From an uncultured Collinsella sp. (GTDB lineage: Bacteria > Actinomycetota > Coriobacteriia > Coriobacteriales > Coriobacteriaceae): a stretch of 64,000 bases of DNA. Below, in pieces: positions 34,901-43,446 of this stretch. Numbering within the stretch: position 1 is the stretch's first letter; each line of letters starts with the position of its first letter. Both the position numbers and the translations under genes were made by a program. Where the stretch lies: positions 83,583-147,582 of the forward strand of contig CATYVQ010000002.1 in assembly GCA_958413895.1 (NCBI GenBank), given 5' to 3'. The notes beneath the pieces are model-generated. The model had not been told where the DNA came from. It worked only from the letters and a program-made list of their open reading frames with translations, and did no database searches.

Positions 34901-36163
34901 TTAAGCGCTGTAGCCCATCGCTTGCAGCACAAACATGACGACCGTGAGCACCGTAATCACACCGATAGTCGCCCAAGTGAGCACATTCCACACGCGGCCG
35001 TTGCGGTTAGTGCCCATAATGTGACGGTCAGCGGCAATAACCACCTGGAACACCAGAACCACGGGCAGTAGCACGCCATTGATGACCTGCGAGGTCATCA
35101 TAATCTGGAACAGATCGACGCCGGGCATAAGCACCAGCACGGCAGAGATACCGATGATGGCCGTAATGATGCCGCGATAGACCGGGGCCTCGTCCCAGCT
35201 GCGGTCGGCACCGCGCTCCCATCCAAATGCCTCACAGATAGCGCTCGACGTAACGCCCGGCAGCACGCAGGCGGCCAAGAAGCTCGCCGCGACCAGGCCC
35301 GAGGCAAACAGCACCGTGGACCACTGACCCGCAATAGGCTCCAGCGCGCGGGCAGCATCAGCGGCATCGCTAATCTGAATACCCGCCGGGAACAACACCG
35401 TACCGGTCGTGATGATAATAAAGCCGGCAATGACATCGGCGGCAAGCGAGCCGCTCACGGTATCGATGCGCTGCAGCACGATATCGTCCTCGCCCGCGTT
35501 CTTATCGACCACGTTGTTCTGCGCCAAGAAGATCATCCACGGCGCGATGGTGGTACCGATCGTTGCGACCACGAGCGACACGTAGCTGGGGTCATTTTGA
35601 ATGTTAGGCACGACCAGGTCGACCGCGACCTCGCCCCAGTTGGGGCCAGCCATAAATGCAGCGACGATATAGGTCACGAACACGCAGCTCACCAGCAGCA
35701 GAATCTTCTCGATGCGCTGGAAACTACCCGACATGGTAAGCATCCACACCAGCAGCGCCACCAACGGCACCGAGATGCTCGCCGGCACGCCAAAGAGAGC
35801 AAGGCCGCTGGCGATGCCCGCAAACTCCGAAATGGTCACAGCCGTGTTGGCGATCAACAGCGCCGCCATAGCAAGTACACTCTTGCGCACGCCAAAGCGC
35901 TCGCGAATGAGCGATGCCAGGCCCTTGCCCGTGACGCAGCCGCAGCGCGCCGCGGTCTCCTGCGTCACGATGAGCAGCACAGTCATGACGGGAAGCATCC
36001 AGAGCATCTTATAGCCATAGCTGGCGCCCGCGCTGGAATACGTTGCAATGCCGCCGGCGTCATTGCCCGAAAGCGCCGCCAGCAGACCGGGACCCATAGC
36101 GCCAAAGATGGCCGCGATGGTCAACTTTTGCTTGGTGCCCGACTTTTGCTTGGTATTTTGCAC
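34901..36163 (-). CDS. Nramp-related magnesium transporter (NRMT type)
   Basis: 420 residues and eleven hydrophobic helices of Nramp fold. The two metal-binding motifs differ from classical Mn2+/Fe2+ Nramps. In helix 1 the DPGN motif reads DAGG (Asp35 kept, Asn to Gly). In helix 6 the Met-Pro-His motif reads Ala-Pro-Trp (IAPWM, Ala at about 207). The same Asn-to-Gly and Met-to-Ala changes mark NRMTs, such as the Eggerthella lenta protein shown to carry hydrated Mg2+ and Mn2+. The start is taken as GTG at 36163, nine bases after the upstream stop with AGGTGG before it. It is co-transcribed with a protein bearing MgtE Mg2+-sensing domains. Confidence 0.82.
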   Translation of the reverse strand: MQNTKQKSGTKQKLTIAAIFGAMGPGLLAALSGNDAGGIATYSSAGASYGYKMLWMLPVMTVLLIVTQETAARCGCVTGKGLASLIRERFGVRKSVLAMAALLIANTAVTISEFAGIASGLALFGVPASISVPLVALLVWMLTMSGSFQRIEKILLLVSCVFVTYIVAAFMAGPNWGEVAVDLVVPNIQNDPSYVSLVVATIGTTIAPWMIFLAQNNVVDKNAGEDDIVLQRIDTVSGSLAADVIAGFIIITTGTVLFPAGIQISDAADAARALEPIAGQWSTVLFASGLVAASFLAACVLPGVTSSAICEAFGWERGADRSWDEAPVYRGIITAIIGISAVLVLMPGVDLFQIMMTSQVINGVLLPVVLVFQVVIAADRHIMGTNRNGRVWNVLTWATIGVITVLTVVMFVLQAMGYSA

Positions 36164-36171
36164 GCGACCAC

Positions 36172-38016
36172 CTAACCAATGACCGACATGGTGAGCAGCA
36201 CCGCAGCGGCGCAGTACGCTACGCACGAGATCATGACGGCAATAACGTTCATGGCGGTGCCCGACGTGTTGAGGTCATGCTCGTCACGCCAGAACAGCAC
36301 CATCAGGTAAATCACGGCGCTCATGTTGCCAACCAGGCAAATGATGGCAGCGATATTAAAGCACCCGGTAAAGAGTTGCTCCTCAAACATGGGCGCATCG
36401 GGGAACGCAGCGGTGCGCACCAGCTGGGCGCACAGGTAGGTCACGAGCGACAGAATCAGGCCCATGCCCGTGCTCTGGAAGAAAAATCCCAAATACGGCT
36501 TGGGCTCATCGTCATGGCCGTCGTACTCCAGGAAGTAGTTCTTGACGAACGACACCATACGCGAGGCAGCCAGCAACACGAGCGGCATGGCGCACATGGG
36601 GAACACCACCAGATGCGCGGAGCCCAGCGCCGTCCCCAGCACTGTTGCCATGATGCACGAGGCAATGCCCCACACGACAACCCAGTACTGGCGATGCACA
36701 AACCAGCTGAGCACATTCGTCGAGTCGTCGGACGCGCTATCGCCCGAGCCGACGCCTGCGATCTGCAGGTCCTCCTGGTGCTCCTCGGCGATAACGTCCA
36801 TGGCGTCATCAAAGGTCACGATACCCAAGATGTGACGATTCTCGTCGCAAACGGGGATGGCGACCAGGTCGTACTTGGTCATCTCGTCCGTCACGTCTTC
36901 CTGGTCCTCGTCGGGCGACACGTAGACCAGGTCGCGATAGGCGAGCTGGCCCAGCGTGGCATCGCGGTTGGCCACGATCAACGTGCGCAGCGAGAGCACG
37001 CCGGTGAGCATGCCGCTCGGATCCTCGGTATAGACGTAATAGACACTCTCGAAGTCCTCATCGAGTTTGCGAATCGCCTCGATGGCATCGCCGACCGTCG
37101 CCGTGGCGGGCAGCGAGACAAACTCCGAGGTCATGATGCGGCCGGCGGTGTTGTCCTCATAGCCCAGCAGGTTACGAATCGCCTTCTCCTCCTTGACGCC
37201 CATCAGGCGCAGGAGCTTCTCGGCCTTCTCGTAATCGAGCTCGTCGATCAGGTCGGCGGCGTCGTCCGGGTCCATCATGGCCAGCATCGACGATGCGTCC
37301 GTGTCGGACAGGCCCTCGAGCATCTCGGTCATAAGCTCGTCGTCATCGAACTCCGAGATGGCCTCGGCGGCCTGGGCAGTATCGAGCTGTGCAAACACCT
37401 GCGCACGCAGGCGCGGGTCGAGCTGCTCGATAATGTCGGCGATGTCGGCAGGGTGCAGCTCGCCGAGCGTCTTATGCGACACCGAGAGTTGAATGTTCTT
37501 GGTCGAGCGATCGAGCAGGTCCATGTAGGACCAAGCGATGATGTCCTCACTGAGCGGCTTGCCCAGGTGCTTCATAAAGCCTTCGACGATATGCTCGAGT
37601 GCGGGGCTGATCGCGCGTAGCAGACCGCGGGCGCCCACTTCGGCGCCCAGCAGGCGCAGCTGATTTTCGCCCGACATGGAAAACTTGATGTCGTTTACGC
37701 GCACGACTTTCATGCCCTGCGTGTCGACAATCTGCTTGTTGAGCACGTCGCGGGCAAGCAAGAGTTCGGTCGGCTGCAGGTACGAAAAACGGATTTCGGT
37801 GGCCGACGTCTTAAGGTGTACACCCGTCTCGTCGATACGGTCGACCCATTTGCGCCAGCTGATCATAAACGGCGTCTTGCCGGGACCGCGGAACGCGAGC
37901 GACGTCACGTGCGGAAAAACTTCGCCGGTAGCAATACCAAAATCGTTCACCACGCCGAGCTTTTCTCCATCGACGTCCAAGACCGGCAATTTGAGCATCT
38001 CACTCAGATAATTCAA
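36172..38016 (-). CDS. PRC-MgtE_N-CBS protein with a non-MgtE membrane domain
   Basis: 614 residues from a TTG at 38016 (GGGAGC upstream). Order: PRC-barrel-like region about 1-165, MgtE N-terminal superhelical domain about 180-285 (LHPADIADIIEQLDP, MDPDDAADLIDELD), a CBS pair about 300-420 (MTSEFVSLPATATVGDAIEAI, IPVCDENRHILGIVTFDDAMDVI), then five hydrophobic helices (455-614). The MgtE pore signature with GGNAG is missing and the membrane part is not recognisably MgtE. It would normally be annotated as MgtE, but it may instead be a Mg2+-sensing partner of the NRMT transporter encoded nine bases downstream. Confidence 0.75.
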   Translation of the reverse strand: MNYLSEMLKLPVLDVDGEKLGVVNDFGIATGEVFPHVTSLAFRGPGKTPFMISWRKWVDRIDETGVHLKTSATEIRFSYLQPTELLLARDVLNKQIVDTQGMKVVRVNDIKFSMSGENQLRLLGAEVGARGLLRAISPALEHIVEGFMKHLGKPLSEDIIAWSYMDLLDRSTKNIQLSVSHKTLGELHPADIADIIEQLDPRLRAQVFAQLDTAQAAEAISEFDDDELMTEMLEGLSDTDASSMLAMMDPDDAADLIDELDYEKAEKLLRLMGVKEEKAIRNLLGYEDNTAGRIMTSEFVSLPATATVGDAIEAIRKLDEDFESVYYVYTEDPSGMLTGVLSLRTLIVANRDATLGQLAYRDLVYVSPDEDQEDVTDEMTKYDLVAIPVCDENRHILGIVTFDDAMDVIAEEHQEDLQIAGVGSGDSASDDSTNVLSWFVHRQYWVVVWGIASCIMATVLGTALGSAHLVVFPMCAMPLVLLAASRMVSFVKNYFLEYDGHDDEPKPYLGFFFQSTGMGLILSLVTYLCAQLVRTAAFPDAPMFEEQLFTGCFNIAAIICLVGNMSAVIYLMVLFWRDEHDLNTSGTAMNVIAVMISCVAYCAAAVLLTMSVIG

Positions 38017-38040
38017 TGGTGCTCCCCATCATTATTCCTC

Positions 38041-38230
38041 CGGACGCGGCCGCATGTGCGACGTCCGGGGGCTTCTGGATATGTATACGCATGCGCGGGC
38101 GGCACGCCGCTCGACGCTTACACCCCGTGCATGCGCAAAAAGCACCTGCATGGGGTCATCGACTGTATGGTCGAGGTTTGGATTTCACCTGTAACCTTTC
38201 TCTTGACCCTCATTAACCGCAGTAACTATA
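38041..38230 (-). promoter_or_regulatory. Structured leader of the MgtE_N/NRMT operon
   Basis: On the minus strand an extended -10 (TGC-TATAGT, 38230-38225) would start a leader of about 200 nucleotides. It contains nested pairings: gtcgag/ctcgac (38170-38175 with 38110-38115), a 14-position stem with two mismatches (38123-38155), and ccggacg/cgtccgg (38042-38067) just before the ribosome site. I could not match it to the M-box. It may be a Mg2+-responsive leader, but this is only a structural impression. Confidence 0.35.
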
Positions 38231-38307
38231 GCATCAGCATCGCCCTGCGGCATCGAATTTATGCGCTGCACATTGCAGGCATACCAAACGCTGACGCATC
38301 CGTGACA

Positions 38308-38336
38308 TAGTCATTGGGGACGTTCCTAAATGACTA
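38308..38336. repeat. GGGAC-core palindrome
   Basis: tagtcatt and aatgacta flank a centre containing ggggacgttcc; a partial extra copy (cccaatgact) follows up to 38346, touching the stop of the next gene. Same family as 5898-5981 and 46736-46935. Confidence 0.65.
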
Positions 38337-38344
38337 CCCAATGA

Positions 38345-39751
38345 CTACTCTGTGGTGTCGTCGTCCTCGGCAAGTTGGGGGAACACGGCGTCCTTGGGCA
38401 TGGTGACCTTCGTCAGCGAGGTGAGCTTTTTGCTCAGCGACGTGTCCGTCTTGACCAGGTCGCTGAGCGTCACGATCTTGTAGCCGTCGGCAATGAGGCC
38501 GTCGATAATCTGCGGCAGCGCCTCGAGTGTCTGCTCGGCGCATTCGTCTCTATCGGTGAGCAGCACGATATTGCCCGGCGTCACCGAATCGAGCACCGTC
38601 GAGACCTGTTCGTCGGCACCGTTTAGCAGCCAGTCGCCCGAGTCGATATTCCACGAGACCACGGCGGAGACCAGGTCCATCGCATCAATCCAGTTTCGCT
38701 CGTCAAAGGCAGCGTAGGGAGCACGCAGCAGCATCGTCTTCACGCCGGTCGCCGACTTAATCGCATCGGTGCCTTTCGTGATCTGTTCGCGCACCGCCTC
38801 ACGGTCCTGACCCTTGAGCGAATCGTCGCTGTAGCTGTTGGATCCGATCTCGCACCCGGCGTCGACAATCGCCTTGGCCGTGGCAGGCGAGGCCTCGGCC
38901 GCATCGCCCGAAAGGAAGAACGTCGCGGTGACGCCCTTTTCCTTGAGCACCTGCAAGATCTGTTTGGTGGCGCCGCTCGGACCCTCGTCAAACGTCAGCG
39001 CCACGTACTTTTTGTTGCCCTTGGGCGCCACGCTGGCGCACGCAACAACGCAATCGGTGGCGGGCACAACCTCGCCGCGGTCTTGCGTCTTGCCTGACCG
39101 CTCACCAACCCACACTTCGGATCGGCCCTGGACACCCCATGTCTGCACATACTCGATAGCGCCCGTGCCCTCGACCTTGAGCTTGGGCTCGATAACCGTA
39201 GCCTGAACCTCGTGCTTCTCGTAAGTGTTACGGCCATCCTTGACCGTCACCTTCTCGCCGCCCTCGAGTTCGCGGCTATCCCATTTGCCCTGCTTCACGC
39301 GCTTGCCGTCGACCTTCACCGACAGCTTTTCGCCCCCATGGCGCTTGAGCACGCTGTCATCGACGGCTAGCAGGTCGCCTGCGTCGTAGGTGTCAGTCAA
39401 ATCCTGTTCGTCGATGAGATTCTGCAGCGTAGAGCCCACGCGCACCGCGGTCTTCTGGCCGTTGAGCTCCACGTCCACGCTGCGGTTGACGTAGCCCACG
39501 ACGGCAGCGATAAACAGCACGAGCGCGCAACCCACGGCGATCAGCGCATAGGGCAGGCGAGACGAACGACGGGGTGTGCGGCTGTTGCCGATGCGCGCGC
39601 TGCGATCGCTAAAGCCGCGGCTATGGTTGAGATACATCGCGCCGGGCTTACGGTGACGGCGGCGCTGACCGCTGGGCAGCTGCCCCAGGTCGCGGCGCGC
39701 TGTCGGATGCGCATCCGAACGCCCGTTTAAGTTGGATCCGTTTTGGCGCAT
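38345..39751 (-). CDS. Membrane-anchored NodB-like polysaccharide deacetylase with altered metal site
   Basis: 468 residues. A basic cytoplasmic tail, one membrane helix (67-87), an extracellular linker with beta-rich repeats (90-200), and a NodB-like domain (about 248-440). Canonical deacetylases have TFDDG and HSxxxH metal motifs. Here they read TFDEG (253-257) and GSNSYSDD (303-310), so both His ligands are gone and one Asp is Glu. The substrate motif RAPY (343-346) remains. It is probably not a normal metal-dependent deacetylase; a pseudoenzyme binding glycans is one option. The ATG has GGGGGAGGG upstream. Confidence 0.75.
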   Translation of the reverse strand: MRQNGSNLNGRSDAHPTARRDLGQLPSGQRRRHRKPGAMYLNHSRGFSDRSARIGNSRTPRRSSRLPYALIAVGCALVLFIAAVVGYVNRSVDVELNGQKTAVRVGSTLQNLIDEQDLTDTYDAGDLLAVDDSVLKRHGGEKLSVKVDGKRVKQGKWDSRELEGGEKVTVKDGRNTYEKHEVQATVIEPKLKVEGTGAIEYVQTWGVQGRSEVWVGERSGKTQDRGEVVPATDCVVACASVAPKGNKKYVALTFDEGPSGATKQILQVLKEKGVTATFFLSGDAAEASPATAKAIVDAGCEIGSNSYSDDSLKGQDREAVREQITKGTDAIKSATGVKTMLLRAPYAAFDERNWIDAMDLVSAVVSWNIDSGDWLLNGADEQVSTVLDSVTPGNIVLLTDRDECAEQTLEALPQIIDGLIADGYKIVTLSDLVKTDTSLSKKLTSLTKVTMPKDAVFPQLAEDDDTTE

Positions 39752-39774
39752 GTGCCCTCCCCCATAAACACAGC

Positions 39775-39800
39775 AAGCCGGAGCAACAGGTCTCCGGCTT
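39775..39800 (-). terminator. Terminator after the PRC-barrel gene
   Basis: aagccggag and ctccggctt form a 9-bp stem with an 8-base loop, 23 bases beyond the stop at 39824. Confidence 0.7.
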
Positions 39801-39823
39801 GCCTCCCATCATTTGGTACGTCG

Positions 39824-40579
39824 CTATTTTGTAGCTTTTGACGAGCCTCCGCTCGCCTTTTGGTATTCGTCCTTGAAGGCCTTGAACATGCCGCGCGTCT
39901 TGCCGAGCTGCTTGCCCAGTGCGCGGCTGCCCTTGTCCACGGCAACCGATCCCTTGTCGTCGAGCACCTTGGCGCCCTTCTTGACCTTATCGCCCACCAC
40001 GACGCTGGCCTCGGCGGCCTTGGCGGCCGCACCGCCCGAATACCCGAGGGACTTGACCTCGTCCGAGACGACCATCGCGCCGTTCTCGTAGCCGCGCAGC
40101 ATCGTCGGCGGCACCTGCGTGTCACCAACCAAAACACTCGAAGCAGCACCGGCGGTCACATAGAATGCCTGCACGATGCCCGAGCCTGGCTTAAACTCAA
40201 CGTCCGAGCAATAGCCCACGACGTCGCCCGATTCCGTGCGCACGTCCATACCGACCCAGATGATGCAATCGTCCAGGTTAATGTCGAGGCGCTTGGCGGC
40301 GGCGGCATCGTAGGTGCCCTTGACGTCATCGACCGCAATGGCGCCCTCGTAGACACCAATGGCGTCGAGCGCTACGAATCGGTCGGGACGCTCGATCATG
40401 CCCGCGATATCGGACTGGCGGACCATAAAGCCGACCACGCGCGTACCGCCCGGGGTAAAGACCGGAAAGTGAATCTTTCCGAGCTTTTTAGGGCTGCGCG
40501 GTGTGCCGTCCTTTTTGGTGCGCTTGTCCTCGGTAGGCTTGCGATAGATCTTGGCGCCGACAAAATCCCCGGCGCGCAT
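39824..40579 (-). CDS. PRC-barrel domain protein
   Basis: 251 residues. Two PRC-barrel-like halves are visible (GKIHFPVFTPGGTRVVGFMVRQ around 34-56 and GDVVGYCSDVEFKPGSGIVQAF around 118-140). A Lys/Ala-rich amphipathic tail follows (190-251). Such proteins are found in RNA or membrane-bound complexes; the precise role is unknown. It overlaps the YtxH-like gene by one base (TAATG), so the two are coupled. Confidence 0.7.
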   Translation of the reverse strand: MRAGDFVGAKIYRKPTEDKRTKKDGTPRSPKKLGKIHFPVFTPGGTRVVGFMVRQSDIAGMIERPDRFVALDAIGVYEGAIAVDDVKGTYDAAAAKRLDINLDDCIIWVGMDVRTESGDVVGYCSDVEFKPGSGIVQAFYVTAGAASSVLVGDTQVPPTMLRGYENGAMVVSDEVKSLGYSGGAAAKAAEASVVVGDKVKKGAKVLDDKGSVAVDKGSRALGKQLGKTRGMFKAFKDEYQKASGGSSKATK

Positions 40580-40968
40580 TATGCCTCGGTCGAGGGCTCC
40601 GCAGCCTCGGTATCAGCCTCGACGGCGTTCTCGACCACGACGTCGGCGGCAGGCGTCACGTTGCCGCCCGAAATGGCGTCGTTGAGCTGCTCGCGCAGCT
40701 GGTCCATGCGCTCGCGGGCCAAGTCGACCTTGGCACGCAGGTCGTCGGTCTTGGCGTCGACCATCGGGCCAAAGTCATTCACCGCAGCACGGGCCTCCTC
40801 GGCGCTGTGCTCGTAGGTGTCGCGCATATTGTCCCAGGCGTCGTTGGCGATATCGGCAGCCATGGCGCGGGTCTCGGCGCCCGAGCGCGGGGCCAGAGCA
40901 ACGCCGACAATAGCACCGGCAGCGGCACCAAAAAGTGCGCCGGAGACAAAGCTGAAAGTCTTACCCAT
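40579..40968 (-). CDS. YtxH-domain protein
   Basis: 129 residues from the ATG at 40968, six bases after AGAGGA. An N-terminal hydrophobic Gly/Ala helix (FVSGALFGAAAGAIVGVALAP) followed by RSG and a long helical, charged tail is the YtxH pattern. It is a small membrane-anchored protein of stress-related but undefined function. The adjoining PRC-barrel gene suggests both act at the membrane. Confidence 0.75.
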   Translation of the reverse strand: MGKTFSFVSGALFGAAAGAIVGVALAPRSGAETRAMAADIANDAWDNMRDTYEHSAEEARAAVNDFGPMVDAKTDDLRAKVDLARERMDQLREQLNDAISGGNVTPAADVVVENAVEADTEAAEPSTEA

Positions 40969-41104
40969 GATCATTCCTCTCCTGCGGGCACGTCGGTGCC
41001 CACCGTTTGAATGCTGTCCATTATACCCGCAGCGCATCATTTGCCGCTCCGCTCATCTGCGTACGGCAAAGGCGCAGGTACGTGATGGTGATAAACGCGT
41101 AGGC

Positions 41105-41938
41105 CTACTCCTGAGGCATAGCCGGCATGGCCACCGTGGCACCCGGGTCCTCGCCGGCGCCGTCCACGAGCGGCAGGCCGCCCTCATGCGCAGGCCCTGC
41201 CGGAACCGTCGCCGCACCGCCAAAGACGGCAGCGGGGGCCTCGTGGTTCTCGGCAACCGCGCCCTCGGTATCAATCGCCACCTGGGGCTCGTCGTCAAAG
41301 TTGGGGACGCCCTGGGGCTCGGTGGGAACGGGCTCGGCGGTCGCATCGGCAACGGGCTCGGCGTCGACCGGCACATCGCCCTCGTCAGCGCCCTCGTCCT
41401 CGACAGCATCTTCGCCGTTCGCAGCGGCGACGGCCTCGTGAGGATCCTTGCCCTCGGCCTCGGCGCGCATGCCCAGCACCAGGTTGCGCAGGCCCGCGAC
41501 CGTGCCCTCCACGTCGGGGGCAGGCTGGTCGGCGTGCAGATAGGCCCAGTCCATCATAAAGGTCGCCGAAGACAGCGCACCGATGGCCAGCGCGTCGTCG
41601 GGGCACGAAAGCTCAACCTCAAAGACGCGCTCGTCGTGCTCGCTTACGCGGGTGCGGCCGCACGAGATGCTACCGGCAAGACCGGTCTCGTTCATGAGCT
41701 CAACCGTCACGTGCTCCAGCAGGTGGCAGAGCTCGGTCTGACCCATGCAGTCCTGGAACTCGCGGCCGGAATCGCCCAGGCACAGGTGCTTGGCAATCGC
41801 CGGCACCAGATAGTACACGCGCGCCGTTGCCTCGATATCCTCCGAGGTCATGAGCGGCATGCCGGGGTTCACCAGCACATGCGCGCAGATCTTGTCCTCG
41901 CTGACGGTGACCTTAAGGATGTTGAACAGGCCTGCCAT
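41105..41938 (-). CDS. Orphan cyanophycin-synthetase-N-like domain with acidic tail
   Basis: 277 residues. The first 150 resemble the N-terminal domain of cyanophycin synthetase: a PAIAKHLC segment, then LCHLLEHVTVELMNETGLAG (compare HVVEHVALELQ) and GRTR, then an alternating strand region (RVFEVELSCPDDALAIG). The remaining 125 residues are a low-complexity acidic Ala/Pro/Glu tail. No ATP-grasp or Mur-ligase domain follows, so it cannot be a synthetase alone. The ATG sits after a weak GGGGAG site. It is 24 bases downstream of the CorC/HlyC gene and is probably co-transcribed with it. Similarity call is by eye. Confidence 0.55.
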   Translation of the reverse strand: MAGLFNILKVTVSEDKICAHVLVNPGMPLMTSEDIEATARVYYLVPAIAKHLCLGDSGREFQDCMGQTELCHLLEHVTVELMNETGLAGSISCGRTRVSEHDERVFEVELSCPDDALAIGALSSATFMMDWAYLHADQPAPDVEGTVAGLRNLVLGMRAEAEGKDPHEAVAAANGEDAVEDEGADEGDVPVDAEPVADATAEPVPTEPQGVPNFDDEPQVAIDTEGAVAENHEAPAAVFGGAATVPAGPAHEGGLPLVDGAGEDPGATVAMPAMPQE

Positions 41939-41962
41939 AACTCTCCCCTACTCTTCCTTGCC

Positions 41963-43336
41963 CTACTCGTCGCCATCGTGCGGATCCACAGAGCCCGCAC
42001 CCGACGCCGCCGGCTTCTCTGCCGAGGGCTCGGAATCCTTCTTATCGGTTTCGGCCGGAGCGATCACGCGAATGAGCGAGATGCGCTGGCCACGCATCGA
42101 CTGCACCTTGAACTTGTACCCCGCAACCTCAAACACCTCTCCGATATCGGGCACCGAGTCGCAAAGCTCCAAAATCCAGCCGGCGATGGTCTCATAATCA
42201 TCGCTTTCCTCGAGCGGCCAACCAAGCTCAATCGCGTCATCGCACGAAAAACGCCCATCGACGAGCCACTCGCGGCGCGAAAGGCGCGTGAGATACTTGT
42301 TGTCGGGGTCGAACTCGTCCTCGATCTCGCCGACGATCTCCTCGACGATGTCCTCGATGGTGATGATGCCGGCCGTGCCGCCGTACTCGTCCACGACCAC
42401 CACGATCTGGTCGTGCGAGGTCTGCATCTCGGACAGCAGCGGCAGGATGTCCTTGGTGTCGGGCACAAAGGTGGCGTCGCGCAAAAAGCCGGCGATGGGC
42501 TGGTCGCCCTTGCCGTCGAGCGCGGGCTGAATCAGGTCCTTGATGTGCGCGATGCCGGCGACGTTGTCGGGATCCTCGTGATAGACGGGGATGCGGCTGA
42601 AGCCGGTCTGGCGCATGGTGGATAGCACGCTGGCGACCGTCTCGTCATCCTCGCACATGGTGGTGTCCACGCGCGGCACCATGACCTCGCGGGCAACGGT
42701 GTCGCCCAGGTCGAAGATCTCGTGGATCATGCGCTTTTCCTCGTCGAGCAGGTCGTCCTGCTCCGAGACCATGTACTTGATCTCTTCCTCCGAGACGTTC
42801 TGGCGGTCATCGGCACTCTTGATGCGCAGGATGCGGGCCAGGCCATCGGAGCAAGCACCAGTTAGCCACACGAGCGGACGGGCGATCTTTTGGAAAAACG
42901 ACAACGGCCCCACGACCTGCTTGGACACGCCCTCGGCATTGGCCAGGCCGATGCGCTTGGGGACGAGCTCGCCAATCACGATGGACACGAAGGCGACCGC
43001 GACGGTGATGATGACCGGCGCCAGGCCGCGCGCGATGGCGGAGAGCGGCGCGATGCCAAAGCTCATGAGCCACGTGGCGAGCGGGTCGGACAGACTCGTC
43101 GAGGCGACGGCGGACGAGGCGAAGCCCACGAGCGTGATGGCGACCTGGATGGTGGCGAGCAGCTGGTCGGAGTCGGCAGCCAGCTTAATGGCACGCTCGG
43201 CGCGCTTGTCGCCTTCCTCGGCCTCGTGCTCCAGCACGGCGCGCTTGGCCGTGGTGAGCGCCATCTCGGACATAGAGAAGTAGCCGTTGATGAGGGTCAA
43301 AACGAGGGTGGTGATAAGGGAGATGGTTATGTCCAT
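41963..43336 (-). CDS. CorC/HlyC family CNNM-type transporter
   Basis: 457 residues from the ATG at 43336. Domains: DUF21/CNNM membrane part (about 1-190, four hydrophobic segments, TLINGYFSMSEMALTTAKRA, GELVPKRIGLANAE), a CBS pair (about 205-330, MVPRVDTTMCEDDETVASVL, VVVDEYGGTAGIITIEDIVEEI), and a CorC_HlyC C-terminal domain (345-425). Family members such as bacterial CorC export Mg2+ using Na+. With mgtA and the NRMT pair this is a third magnesium-linked system in the window. The ribosome site is weak. Confidence 0.88.
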   Translation of the reverse strand: MDITISLITTLVLTLINGYFSMSEMALTTAKRAVLEHEAEEGDKRAERAIKLAADSDQLLATIQVAITLVGFASSAVASTSLSDPLATWLMSFGIAPLSAIARGLAPVIITVAVAFVSIVIGELVPKRIGLANAEGVSKQVVGPLSFFQKIARPLVWLTGACSDGLARILRIKSADDRQNVSEEEIKYMVSEQDDLLDEEKRMIHEIFDLGDTVAREVMVPRVDTTMCEDDETVASVLSTMRQTGFSRIPVYHEDPDNVAGIAHIKDLIQPALDGKGDQPIAGFLRDATFVPDTKDILPLLSEMQTSHDQIVVVVDEYGGTAGIITIEDIVEEIVGEIEDEFDPDNKYLTRLSRREWLVDGRFSCDDAIELGWPLEESDDYETIAGWILELCDSVPDIGEVFEVAGYKFKVQSMRGQRISLIRVIAPAETDKKDSEPSAEKPAASGAGSVDPHDGDE

Positions 43337-43446
43337 CGGGAGTTTCTCGAACCTCCAAGATTCGGGACGTCGGATTAAAACGTTGACGGCGGATACGGCA
43401 ATTGCACCGGCGCCCAAACAAGGACGCGAGCGCGCAGGCGTGGGCG

